Notes under the pieces: generated by a model
Told to the model about the DNA's origin: nothing
Database searches by the model: none
What the model saw: the letters and a program-made list of their open reading frames with translations, nothing else
Shown here: positions 7,728-14,648 of the stretch, in pieces
Numbering within the stretch: the stretch's first letter is position 1
Layout of the letters: each line of letters starts with the position of its first letter
Assembly: GCA_051986465.1 (NCBI GenBank)
Contig: JBPYFB010000628.1
Span: 1-35,505 of the forward strand
Source: DATEJJ01 sp051986465
GTDB lineage: Bacteria; Actinomycetota; Actinomycetes; Mycobacteriales; Micromonosporaceae
Length of the DNA stretch: 35,505 bases
Direction: 5' to 3'
Position numbers and translations under genes: made by a program

Positions 7728-8542
7728 ACGACTTCTCGTTCAACCAGGCGACGGCGAAGTACTGGCCGATACCGGAGCTGCTCGCCGGCTGCGCCGCGGC
7801 CGGGGTACCGGCGGTGGGGCTGTGGCGGGAGGAGGTCGCCGGGTACGGGCTGGCGCGTACCGCTCGCGAGGTGCGCGCCACGGGCCTGACCGTGAGCACC
7901 CTGTGCCGGGGCGGCTTCTTCGCGTCCGCCGACTGGTACGACGAGAACCGCCGCGCCCTGGACGAAGCGGCCGAACTGGGCGCCCCGGTGCTGGTACTGG
8001 TATCCGGCGGGCTGCCCGACGGCAGCCGGGACATCGACGGCGCGCGGGAGCACGTGGCCCAGGCGATCGGGGCGCTGGTGCCGTACGCCCTGTCGGTGGG
8101 CGTACGGCTGGCGGTCGAGCCGCTGCACCCGATGTACGCCGCGGACCGCTGCGTCGTCTCCACGCTCGGCCAGGCGCTGGACATCGCGGAGCGGTACCCG
8201 CCGCAGGCGGTCGGGGTGGCGGTCGACACGTACCACATATGGTGGGACGACCAGGTGTACAGGCAGATCGCCCGGGCCGGTGACCGGATCGCGACGTTCC
8301 AGCTGGCCGACTGGGTCACCCCGCTGCCCGCCGGCGTGCTGACCGGCCGTGCCATGCCCGGTACCGGCTGCGTCGAGCTGCGCCGGATGGCCGGTGCGGT
8401 GCTCGCCACCGGGTACGCCGCCCCGATCGAGGTCGAGGTCTTCAACGAGGAGGTGTGGTCCTGGCCGGGTGCCCGGGCGCTGGCCGCGGCGCAGGCCGGG
8501 TACGCGGCCTGTCTGGGGCGGGAGGCCGCCACGGCGCCGTAG
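7724..8542 (+). CDS. Sugar phosphate isomerase/epimerase-like TIM barrel
   Basis: This 272-residue protein belongs to the xylose-isomerase-like/AP-endonuclease-2 TIM-barrel family. Likely metal ligands are Glu132 (VEPLHP), Asp168 and His171 (VDTYHIWW), and a Glu in the EVEVFNE segment (236-242). It starts with GTG inside the previous stop codon, so the three genes at 5443-8542 form one tightly coupled operon under LacI control. In such clusters these enzymes act as isomerases, epimerases or dehydratases on keto-sugars made by a Gfo/Idh/MocA partner. No transporter belongs to the operon, so uptake is encoded elsewhere. The TAG stop at 8540-8542 starts a small imperfect hairpin that may end the operon. 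Confidence 0.87.
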   Translation: MNDFSFNQATAKYWPIPELLAGCAAAGVPAVGLWREEVAGYGLARTAREVRATGLTVSTLCRGGFFASADWYDENRRALDEAAELGAPVLVLVSGGLPDGSRDIDGAREHVAQAIGALVPYALSVGVRLAVEPLHPMYAADRCVVSTLGQALDIAERYPPQAVGVAVDTYHIWWDDQVYRQIARAGDRIATFQLADWVTPLPAGVLTGRAMPGTGCVELRRMAGAVLATGYAAPIEVEVFNEEVWSWPGARALAAAQAGYAACLGREAATAP

Positions 8543-8566
8543 ACTCGCCTGTTGTAACAGGAGTCT
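8541..8566 (+). promoter_or_regulatory. Imperfect inverted repeat before zur (operator or weak terminator)
   Basis: CCTGTT (8548-8553) and AACAGG (8556-8561) are perfect arms around GT, and the outer AGACT (8541-8545) pairs with AGTCT (8562-8566) with a 2-base bulge. It lies between the operon stop and zur. It could be a Fur-family autoregulatory operator or the 3' hairpin of the sugar operon. It does not match the known Streptomyces Zur box closely. Confidence 0.4.
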
Positions 8567-8586
8567 GTCGAGAAGGCGGAGCGTAC

Positions 8587-8997
8587 GTGTCCCGCGTCGT
8601 GCCCGGCACCACCCGCAACACCCGGCAGCGGGCCGAGGTCCTCGCGCTGCTCGCGGGCACCGACGAGTTCCGCAGCGCCCAGCAACTCCACGCCGAGCTG
8701 CGAGCCCGCGGTGCCAAGGTGGGGCTGACCACGGTCTACCGCACGCTGCAGCTGCTGGCCGAGGCGGGCGAGGTGGACCAGATGCGCCGCCCCGACGGCG
8801 AGCAGTTGTACCGCCGGTGCGGCCGTGAACAGCACCACCACCACCTGGTCTGCCGCTCCTGCGGGCGCACGGTCGAGATCGAAGGCCCGGCGGTGGAGCG
8901 CTGGGCGGAGCGGCAGGCGGCCGAGCACGGCTTCACCGATGTCGCGCACACATTGGAGATCTTTGGTACCTGCGCGGCCTGTGGTACGAGGTCCTGA
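8587..8997 (+). CDS. zur: Zinc uptake regulator Zur (Fur family)
   Basis: The 136-residue protein aligns by eye with Streptomyces Zur over its whole length: TRQRAEVLALLAGTDEFRSAQQLH, VGLTTVYRTLQLLAEAGEVD, the H-H-H-H-L-V-C-R-S-C segment, and VAHTLEIFGTCAACG at the end. The winged helix occupies about residues 1-80 and the dimerisation domain the rest. The two C-x-x-C pairs (CRSC and CAAC) hold the structural zinc, and the His cluster with downstream His/Glu forms regulatory sites. It should repress zinc uptake and zinc-free ribosomal protein genes when zinc is sufficient; no such targets are in this window. GTG at 8587 is chosen because of GGCGGAG upstream and because the conserved part begins right after it. 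Confidence 0.88.
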   Translation: MSRVVPGTTRNTRQRAEVLALLAGTDEFRSAQQLHAELRARGAKVGLTTVYRTLQLLAEAGEVDQMRRPDGEQLYRRCGREQHHHHLVCRSCGRTVEIEGPAVERWAERQAAEHGFTDVAHTLEIFGTCAACGTRS

Positions 8998-9016
8998 ACT
9001 CGTAGGATGATCCGTA

Positions 9017-9055
9017 CCCGTCCGTGGGCGGCCCAAAGCCCCGCCCACGGACGGG
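9017..9055. terminator. Bidirectional terminator between zur and the convergent hypothetical gene
   Basis: Perfect 15-bp stem (9017-9031 with 9041-9055) and a 9-base loop, in the 76-base gap between two convergent stop codons. It is placed to end transcription from both sides. Confidence 0.8.
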
Positions 9056-9073
9056 GTCCAGGCGGCCCGGGTG

Positions 9074-9439
9074 CTACGCCGTCCAGGGAAACGGGATCAG
9101 ATCCGGCGCGACCCACTCGCACCGCGCCCGTTCGCCAGCCAGCGTGGCGCTGCGGTAGTGGCGGGTCAGCAGGCGCTTGTCGAGCAGGGCCGGGTACCGG
9201 TGGAGAAGGTCGTCGAAGCCGGCGGTGGGCATGGCCGTGGCGTGGTGCGCCACCAGCTCCACCCACGCCTGCGAGACCGTCCGGTGGTACTTCTGCGGCG
9301 CCCGCCGGTACGCCGCGATCTGCTGGATGCGCTCGCACACGGCCGCCACCGCGCCGGGCATGCCGTGGTGGCGTACCGCATCGAACGCCAGATGCAGGTG
9401 CTCCCGATGGCCGAACGCGCCGTGCCCGTCACTGCTCAT
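9074..9439 (-). CDS. Conserved hypothetical protein coupled to a MarR regulator
   Basis: I do not recognise a named domain in this 121-residue protein. It is soluble, His-rich in the first half (HREHLHLAFDAVRHHG) and has an aromatic-basic pattern, PQKYHRTVSQAWVELVAHH, followed by LLDKRLLTRHYRSATL and a C-terminal PDLIPFPW. The invariant-looking His, Arg and Trp residues suggest a small enzyme or ligand-binding protein rather than a structural one. The ATG overlaps the stop of the MarR gene (ATGA, 9439-9436), so the two are co-translated and this protein is probably what the regulator controls. It ends at a shared terminator with zur. Confidence 0.75.
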   Translation of the reverse strand: MSSDGHGAFGHREHLHLAFDAVRHHGMPGAVAAVCERIQQIAAYRRAPQKYHRTVSQAWVELVAHHATAMPTAGFDDLLHRYPALLDKRLLTRHYRSATLAGERARCEWVAPDLIPFPWTA

Positions 9440-9864
9440 CGTGCCTCCTTTGATAGCGCGCCGATCACCGCGTGGAAGCCGCTGACCTGGCGCGGCGACA
9501 CGCTGGCGAGCGAGGCGGCCTCCACCGCCTCGATCGCCTCCCGCACCCGCGTGGCGGCGGCCCGGCCGGTCCGGGTCAGCGCGATGCGGAACGAGCGGCG
9601 GTCGGCGGCGTCCAGCCGGCGGGTCAGGTAACCCCGGCGCTCCAGCCGGTCCAGCACGCCGGTGAGCGTGGTGGCGCGGGTACCGGTGTCCGCGGACAGC
9701 TCGCGCACGCTGCGCTCGCGTCCGTCGGCGAGGTTGGCGAGAGTGTTGATCTCGGACGGTGCGAGCTCCAGCGCGGTGAGGTGGCCGGCGAGCGCGTGCA
9801 GGGTGTGGTGGGTGGCCCGCTGAAGAGCCAGCAGAACCGAGGGTGCTCCATTTTCGGATATCAC
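9436..9864 (-). CDS. MarR-family transcriptional regulator
   Basis: From GTG at 9864 the protein has 142 residues with a clear MarR fold: LALQRATHHTLHALAGHL, LAPSEINTLANLADG, the HTH SVRELSADTGTRATTLTGVLDRLERRGYL, and the wing R-R-L-D-A-A-D-R-R-S. GTG at 9864 is 8 bases after a TATACT -10 box and has no Shine-Dalgarno, so leaderless translation is likely. A GTG at 9888 would add 8 residues but lies inside the stem of the upstream terminator and before the -10 box, so I reject it. The gene is coupled by ATGA to the hypothetical protein downstream. Ligand unknown. Confidence 0.85.
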   Translation of the reverse strand: MISENGAPSVLLALQRATHHTLHALAGHLTALELAPSEINTLANLADGRERSVRELSADTGTRATTLTGVLDRLERRGYLTRRLDAADRRSFRIALTRTGRAAATRVREAIEAVEAASLASVSPRQVSGFHAVIGALSKEAR

Positions 9865-9872
9865 GAGAATGA

Positions 9873-9878
9873 AGTATA
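9873..9878 (-). promoter_or_regulatory. -10 box TATACT of the marR-type gene
   Basis: TATACT on the minus strand directly abuts the terminator stem of the preceding gene (9878-9908), and lies 8 bases before the GTG at 9864. No -35 is evident because that region is taken up by the hairpin. Confidence 0.5.
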
Positions 9879-9908
9879 CGGCGGGCACCCGATCCGGGTG
9901 CCCGCCGT
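9878..9908 (-). terminator. Terminator of the secreted cysteine-rich protein gene
   Basis: Perfect 14-bp stem (9878-9891 with 9895-9908) and a 3-base loop, starting 28 bases after the stop at 9936 in the direction of transcription. The following minus-strand sequence is relatively A/T-rich (ATACTTCATTCTC), as in an intrinsic terminator. Confidence 0.75.
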
Positions 9909-9935
9909 CATTGCGACGCTAGGAGAGGTCGGCCG

Positions 9936-11558
9936 TCAGGACCGGCAGGGGTTGCTGGCGAGGTTCTGGTGGTAGTCGTTGAGCAGGACGCGGGTCGTGC
10001 CGCCGCCGCCGAAGATGAGGTACGTCTGCGGGTACAGCGTCCCGTACTGGCTCTGCTTGCCGAAGTCGTTGCGGGTCAGCTTGGGTACGTCTGCCCCGAT
10101 CAGCCACTGGCAGCCGCCGTGGTTACCGGTGCTGGAGAAGTACGGGTAGAACGCGGCGGGCTGACCGTCGTCGGTCGGCGGGATGATCGTGCAGCCGGTA
10201 CCGGTGACCCGGTTGCACACGCCGCCCAGGTCGGGCGCCTCGATGCGCGGGGTGTCCGTCTCGAAGGCGGCCTGGCTGTACTCGGTGTTGTACCCGGGTC
10301 CGGTGCGCGGGCTGGTGAACAGCACCGGCGTCGGGTGCAGGAAGGTGTTGCCGTCCGGCCAGTCCTTGAGGTACGAGGTGCCGTCGAAGCCGGGCGCGTT
10401 GGTGCCGAGGCAGCCGGTCACCCTGACGAGCGTGGACTGGGCCGGGGTGAAGCAACCGACGTCGTCGGCGTCGGCCGGCTCCTGGTCGCCGGCGGCGCCC
10501 TCCAGCCCGGTACAGGTGCCGGTGGTTGCGTCGACCGCGGTGCAGTGGTCGAAGTGGCCGATCTCGTCGGAGAACGCGACGTTGTACGAGTGCGCGGCCC
10601 ACGGTACCCGGGTCTGCTCCGAGGAGGTGGAGTACATCGGGTGGAAGTCGTACGGCAGCACCGTGCAGGAGGTACCGGTGGGCGCGTACTGGATCTGCCC
10701 GAAGCCGTTGGCGGCCGAGGCCGTCATCGAGCCGGATTTGTGCGTGGTGTTGTCGTCGACCTGTACCCGTACCCCGTGCGGCGTGTCATGGATGCTCACC
10801 GACAGGTCGTCGCCCTGGCCCATGAACAGCGCCTGGCGCGGATCCGGCTTGCCGGACCCGACAACGTCGAAGTTGAGCGGGTTGGGCGGGCCCTGCGGCT
10901 TGCCGTTGTAGGTGACGTACGCGAAGTTGACGTACTCGATGCCGCCGAGGATCTGGCTCTGGCAGGTCGGGTTGAGCGTGGTACCGGCGATCGGGTCCTC
11001 GCTGAGGCTGTCGATCGTCAGCGCCGCGCACCAGGACCGGGCGTCACAGCTGAACCCGTCGAACTGCTGGACATAGCCGGGCGGGTAGAACTGCAACTCC
11101 ATGAATGCGGTGCCGGGATGCTTCGGCAGCGCGGTGATGTTCGCGTCACTGTCCGGAGTGCACGTGGACACCTGTACCGGGTACGACTGGGTGTCGCACA
11201 GCGCCATGCCGAGCCAGAACGTGGGGCGCAGCATGAAGTTGTACGAGCGGCCCGGGATCGGTACCGGCGGCGGGTCCTTCGGCAGCTTCAGGTCGTACCG
11301 CATGGAGTTCCCGGCGCCGGGCCGGTTGGAGTAGAACAGCAGCGACGGCTCGTCGTGCCCCACGTACACGTCGTTGAAGGCCGCGTCGTAGTCCTCCACC
11401 TCCGCGCACATCAGCCGCGACGTGTTCACGCAGGTCGGCTTGCTCCCGTACGCGGCGGCCGCGCCCGGCGCCGCGCTGGCGGACGTAGTGGCCGCCATCG
11501 CTAGCAGCAGCGCCGACACGGCGGCGACGGGTAATGCTCTGTGCAGCGCGTGCCTCAT
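9936..11558 (-). CDS. Secreted cysteine-rich protein of unknown function
   Basis: I do not recognise a catalytic family in this 540-residue protein. It begins with a Sec signal peptide (HRALPVAAVSALLLAMAA, cleavage near S-A-S-A-A). The mature part has 16 cysteines by my count, consistent with a disulfide-stabilised extracellular protein, and blocks rich in aromatic and Pro residues such as SLLFYSNRPGAGNSMRYDLK, ELQFYPPGYVQQFDGFSC and CQWLIGADVPKLTRNDFGKQ. The overall look is a multi-sandwich beta-rich protein. It lies divergent from the cellulose-type LPMO, so a role in plant-polymer binding or attack is possible but not shown. The ATG at 11558 follows AGGGGGTCGTGCGA. A strong terminator follows the stop. 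Confidence 0.82.
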   Translation of the reverse strand: MRHALHRALPVAAVSALLLAMAATTSASAAPGAAAAYGSKPTCVNTSRLMCAEVEDYDAAFNDVYVGHDEPSLLFYSNRPGAGNSMRYDLKLPKDPPPVPIPGRSYNFMLRPTFWLGMALCDTQSYPVQVSTCTPDSDANITALPKHPGTAFMELQFYPPGYVQQFDGFSCDARSWCAALTIDSLSEDPIAGTTLNPTCQSQILGGIEYVNFAYVTYNGKPQGPPNPLNFDVVGSGKPDPRQALFMGQGDDLSVSIHDTPHGVRVQVDDNTTHKSGSMTASAANGFGQIQYAPTGTSCTVLPYDFHPMYSTSSEQTRVPWAAHSYNVAFSDEIGHFDHCTAVDATTGTCTGLEGAAGDQEPADADDVGCFTPAQSTLVRVTGCLGTNAPGFDGTSYLKDWPDGNTFLHPTPVLFTSPRTGPGYNTEYSQAAFETDTPRIEAPDLGGVCNRVTGTGCTIIPPTDDGQPAAFYPYFSSTGNHGGCQWLIGADVPKLTRNDFGKQSQYGTLYPQTYLIFGGGGTTRVLLNDYHQNLASNPCRS

Positions 11559-11966
11559 TCGCACGACCCCCTGACCCTCGACCGCGCCCACCACCCGCGG
11601 GCGCGGGGACTGATGGAGATGTGGTCCGGCGCCGCGGTACCGCGGCGCCGAGTGCCTGCGCGAGGGCTACGCCTGCGTGGAGTCGACCTCGGCAGGCTCA
11701 GGTAAAGGCGGATTGACGATATACCGGGGTAAGCATCGGTCGCCATCGACATGACGCGAGCGAGGGATCGTCAAGGGTCGTTGCCAAGAGCACCTTCGCC
11801 ATGGTTATATCGATGAGCTGGCATGCCGACGCGTCGCGAATGATGATCTCGCGATGCCCCCGCGTCCAGCTTCCTTCCTTTCCGTTGCGATGGCGTGACG
11901 GTGTGGTGCTAAACGGCGCCGGGCATCTCGCGGCTTCCTCAAACCCCCAACGGAAGGAAAAGCTCT
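11559..11966. other. 408-bp divergent intergenic region
   Basis: This gap lies between the divergent secreted-protein and LPMO genes and has no convincing gene. It contains the 24-bp perfect palindrome at 11627-11650. It also has inverted octamers TTGACGAT (11713-11720) and ATCGTCAA (11767-11774), 46 bases apart, and a lower-GC stretch at about 11710-11880 that probably holds the LPMO promoter. No standard carbon-catabolite or CebR-type operator is visible. Confidence 0.6.
11627..11650. promoter_or_regulatory. 24-bp perfect palindrome between divergent secreted genes
   Basis: A perfect palindrome with no loop, centred on GGTACC and flanked by GCCGCG/CGCGGC, about 70 bases upstream of the secreted-protein start. 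The lack of a loop argues against a terminator. A dimeric regulator site or a cruciform-forming element are both possible. Confidence 0.5.
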
Positions 11967-13160
11967 GTGAGAGCACGACGAAGACTCGCCCTGGGCGCGG
12001 CAGCGGTCGCCTCGGTGGCGGCCATGGCTCTGGCCGTGGTCATCCCGCGCATCGCGCTGGCACATGGTGCCCTGCTCATCCCGGGCAGCCGCACCTGGAA
12101 CTGCTACCAGGACGGCCTGACGCCCACCGGTGAGATCAAGCCCAACAACCCGGCGTGTGCCGCGGCCATTGCGAAGAGCGGCCCGACCTCGCTGTACAAC
12201 TGGTTCGCGGTGCTGCGTTCGGACGGTGCGGGCCGCGGCCGCGGTTTTATCCCGGACGGGCAGTTGTGCAGTGCCGGCGCTCAGGTCTACGACTTCTCCG
12301 GGTACGACCTGGCGCGCAGCGACTGGCCGGTCACTCACCTGACCGCGGATGCGAGCATCGAGTTCCACTACAACAAGTGGGCGGCGCACCCAGGCTGGTT
12401 CTACCTGTACGTCACCAAGGACGGCTGGAATCCCAACGCCCCACTGACCTGGGACGAGCTCGAGGACACCTACTTCTCGTCGGCCGACCACCCGCCGTCG
12501 GTGGGCGACCCGGGCACGGTGAGCTCGTACTACTACTGGACCGGCAAGCTGCCACACAAGACCGGCCGCCACATCATCTACTCGATATGGCAGCGCTCGG
12601 ACAGCAACGAAACGTTCTACGGCTGCTCCGACGTTACCTTCGACGGCGGTAACGGCCAGGTGACCGACACCGGTCCAGGTTGCTGCGGCGGTACCACCAG
12701 CACGGGCCCGTCAACCGGGCCCGCGTCCAGCGCTCCCGCCAGCGTTCCAGCCAGCCGGCCGGCGTCCAGCGCTCCGGCCAGCATTCCGGTCAGCCGGCCG
12801 GCGTCCAGCGCCCCCGCGTCCAGCAGGCCCGCATCCAGCGGTCCCCCGGCCACGGGCGGCTGTAGCGCCAGTTATCAAGTCACAAGCTCCTGGTCCGGCG
12901 GATTCCAGGCGAGTGTGACGGTCGCCAACAACTCGACGTCGGCGATATCCGGCTGGACGGTCAAGTGGACGTTCACCAGCGGCGAGACGATAAGCCAGAT
13001 CTGGAACGCGACAGCGACCACCTCCGGATCGACGGTGACCGCGAAGAACGTCAGCTACAACGGATCCATCCCCGCCAACGGCAACACCAACTTCGGGTTC
13101 CTCGGTGGCGGTGGTGCCCCGGCCAGCTCGGTCTCGGGCATCAGCTGTACCAGCTCGTAG
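11967..13160 (+). CDS. AA10 lytic polysaccharide monooxygenase with CBM2 (cellulose type)
   Basis: The 397-residue protein has a signal peptide of 32 residues ending I-A-L-A. Cleavage leaves His33 as the new N-terminus (HGALLIPGSR), the first ligand of the copper histidine brace; His141 (WAAHPGW) is the second. Residues 33 to about 240 follow the cellulose-active actinobacterial AA10 enzymes such as CelS2/ScLPMO10C: LYNWFAVLRSDGAGRG, YDFSGYDLARSDWP, IYSIWQRSDSNETFYGCSD. A repetitive Ala/Ser/Pro linker (about 245-292) leads to a CBM2 module (from CSASYQV to the end). It should oxidise crystalline cellulose outside the cell. GTG at 11967 follows CGGAAGGAAAA. Cellulose rather than chitin is an inference from these motifs. 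Confidence 0.93.
   Translation: MRARRRLALGAAAVASVAAMALAVVIPRIALAHGALLIPGSRTWNCYQDGLTPTGEIKPNNPACAAAIAKSGPTSLYNWFAVLRSDGAGRGRGFIPDGQLCSAGAQVYDFSGYDLARSDWPVTHLTADASIEFHYNKWAAHPGWFYLYVTKDGWNPNAPLTWDELEDTYFSSADHPPSVGDPGTVSSYYYWTGKLPHKTGRHIIYSIWQRSDSNETFYGCSDVTFDGGNGQVTDTGPGCCGGTTSTGPSTGPASSAPASVPASRPASSAPASIPVSRPASSAPASSRPASSGPPATGGCSASYQVTSSWSGGFQASVTVANNSTSAISGWTVKWTFTSGETISQIWNATATTSGSTVTAKNVSYNGSIPANGNTNFGFLGGGGAPASSVSGISCTSS
12716..12850 (+). repeat. Repetitive Pro/Ser/Ala linker coding repeat
   Basis: Degenerate tandem repeats encode copies of ASSAPAS-x-P-x-SRP between the LPMO catalytic domain and the CBM2. A unit of about 54 bases (from CCGGCGTCCAGCGCTCC) recurs with small changes and smaller internal units. 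Such linkers vary in length between relatives by slippage. Confidence 0.75.
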
Positions 13161-13166
13161 TGCGCC

Positions 13167-13206
13167 GATTCTCCTCCTCCCCGCTGCGGCGGGGAGGAGG
13201 AGAATC
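13167..13206. terminator. Bidirectional terminator after the LPMO gene
   Basis: Perfect 18-bp stem (13167-13184 with 13189-13206) and a 4-base loop TGCG, between the convergent LPMO and SDR stops. It is the strongest hairpin in the window. Confidence 0.88.
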
Positions 13207-13210
13207 CCGC

Positions 13211-13972
13211 TCAGCGCTCCTGGTCGGTGGGGCGCACCAGCATCTCGTTGACGGCGACGTGCCGGGGCCGCGTCACGATGTAACGGATCGCGTCGGCGAT
13301 GTCGTCGGCGCTCATCCGCTCCTGCGCCAGGAACCGCTCGGTCAGCTGCGACCGGATCTCCGGACGGTTCTGCTCCACCAGTTCCGTCTCGGTCGCGCCG
13401 GGCTCCACAATGGACACTCGAACGAAGCGCCGGGTCACCTCCTGGCGCAGCGCCTCGCTGAACGCGCCCACCCCGAACTTGGTGGCGTTGTACACGCCGC
13501 TGCCGCTGCGCGGCCAACGCCCGGCGACCGAGCTGACGTTGACCAGGTCGGCAACCCGGCGCGGTCCGTCCTCGGCGGCGCGCAGCAGGTGCGGCAGGGC
13601 CGCGTGCGAGCAGTACAGCAGTCCGAGCAGGTTGAGCTGCACCATCCGCTGCCACTCCTCGACCGGCGCGTCGAGTACCGGGCCGAGCAGCATCACCCCG
13701 GCGTTGTTCACGAGCGTGTCCAGCCGGCCCAGCTCGGCGACCGTACGCTCGACCACCTCCCGGGCCACCGCCTCGTCGGTGATGTCGGCCTCCAGCACCA
13801 GCGCCGACCCGCCCTGGTCGCGGATCTTCACGGCAAGCGATTCGAGCCGGTCCACCCGCCGCGCCGCGAGCGCCACCGCCGCACCCAGCTCGGCCAGGGC
13901 CAGCGCGGTCGACTCGCCGATGCCGCTCGACGCGCCCGTGATCAACGCCACCGTGCCGTCCAGCCGATCCAT
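13211..13972 (-). CDS. Short-chain dehydrogenase/reductase (SDR)
   Basis: The 253-residue protein is a classical SDR. The cofactor loop is TGASSGIG near residues 12-19, N-N-A-G follows in the middle, and the catalytic Ser-Tyr-Lys is given by NVSSVAG and YNATK. The Ala-Arg-Arg after the second strand (ALAARRVDRL) suggests NADP preference. It oxidises or reduces an unidentified alcohol/ketone in the cytoplasm. GAGAGGGGACAAG precedes the ATG. It is divergent from the molybdopterin oxidoreductase operon, and their -10 boxes overlap at 14007-14016, so the two units may be expressed together. It ends 5 bases from the strong terminator shared with the LPMO gene. Confidence 0.92.
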   Translation of the reverse strand: MDRLDGTVALITGASSGIGESTALALAELGAAVALAARRVDRLESLAVKIRDQGGSALVLEADITDEAVAREVVERTVAELGRLDTLVNNAGVMLLGPVLDAPVEEWQRMVQLNLLGLLYCSHAALPHLLRAAEDGPRRVADLVNVSSVAGRWPRSGSGVYNATKFGVGAFSEALRQEVTRRFVRVSIVEPGATETELVEQNRPEIRSQLTERFLAQERMSADDIADAIRYIVTRPRHVAVNEMLVRPTDQER

Positions 13973-14006
13973 CTTGTCCCCTCTCCCCGCGTCCACCGTC
14001 CAAATC

Positions 14007-14016
14007 ACCCTAGCCT
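14007..14016. promoter_or_regulatory. Overlapping divergent -10 boxes (SDR and molybdo-operon)
   Basis: ACCCTAGCCT contains TAGGGT on the minus strand (14012-14007) and TAGCCT on the plus strand (14011-14016), sharing one TA step. The distances to the two start codons are 34 and 35 bases, and both genes have Shine-Dalgarno sites. This reads as a symmetric bidirectional promoter. Confidence 0.5.
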
Positions 14017-14051
14017 TGGGTGTGCTGGGACAACTCAGGAGGAGGAACCGG

Positions 14052-14648
14052 ATGGCGATCGTCACCCGCGGGTTCACCGGGCGCGGCCGGCGCGACCCGC
14101 AGCTGCCGCCCGGCCAGTACCGCACCGAGGACTTCCCGGTCCTGTCCGCCGGGCCCACCCCGCGCATCGACCTGGACCGGTGGGAGTTCGCGATCGTCAC
14201 CGAAGCGGGCGCGCGGTACGCCTGGAGCTGGGCACAGCTGCGCGCGCTGCCCAGCGACGAGTTCACCGTCGACCTGCACTGCGTCACCAAGTGGTCGAAG
14301 CTTTCCACGCCGTGGCGCGGCGTACCGCTGGACGCGCTGTTCGAGAACTTTACGAGTGCGGCGGACTTCGCGCTCGTACACAGCTACGGTGGGTACACCA
14401 CGAACCTGCCCCTCGCCGACCTGCGCAACGGCCAGGCGTGGATCGCATACGAGTACGACGGTCAGCCGCTCGCCCCCCAGCACGGCGGGCCGGCCCGGCT
14501 GCTGGTACCGCACCTGTACCTGTGGAAGTCGGCGAAGTGGGTACGGGCGATCGAGTTGTCACATGAGGACATGCCGGGCTTCTGGGAGAGCGCCGGCTAC
14601 CACAACTACGGAGACCCATGGCGGGAGCAGCGGTACTCGGGCGACTGA
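14052..14648 (+). CDS. Sulfite-oxidase-like molybdopterin oxidoreductase
   Basis: The 198-residue protein matches the oxidoreductase molybdopterin-binding fold of sulfite oxidase/YedY. Cys77 in LHCVTKWS is the expected molybdenum ligand, and VHSYGGYTTNLPLADL and PQHGGPARLLVPHLYLWKSAKW are typical pterin-site segments. There is no Tat or Sec signal and no heme or dimerisation domain, so this is a minimal cytoplasmic form. It is followed by a flavin reductase whose start lies 31 bases inside this gene, and then by a DUF6510 protein. Electrons probably run NAD(P)H to flavin to Mo, which suggests a reductase rather than sulfite oxidation. CAGGAGGAGG precedes the ATG. The substrate is unknown. Confidence 0.88.
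   Translation: MAIVTRGFTGRGRRDPQLPPGQYRTEDFPVLSAGPTPRIDLDRWEFAIVTEAGARYAWSWAQLRALPSDEFTVDLHCVTKWSKLSTPWRGVPLDALFENFTSAADFALVHSYGGYTTNLPLADLRNGQAWIAYEYDGQPLAPQHGGPARLLVPHLYLWKSAKWVRAIELSHEDMPGFWESAGYHNYGDPWREQRYSGD

Noticed and set aside
9886..9888. GTG 9888 as start of the marR-type gene
   Set aside because: It lies inside the upstream terminator stem and ahead of the TATACT box.
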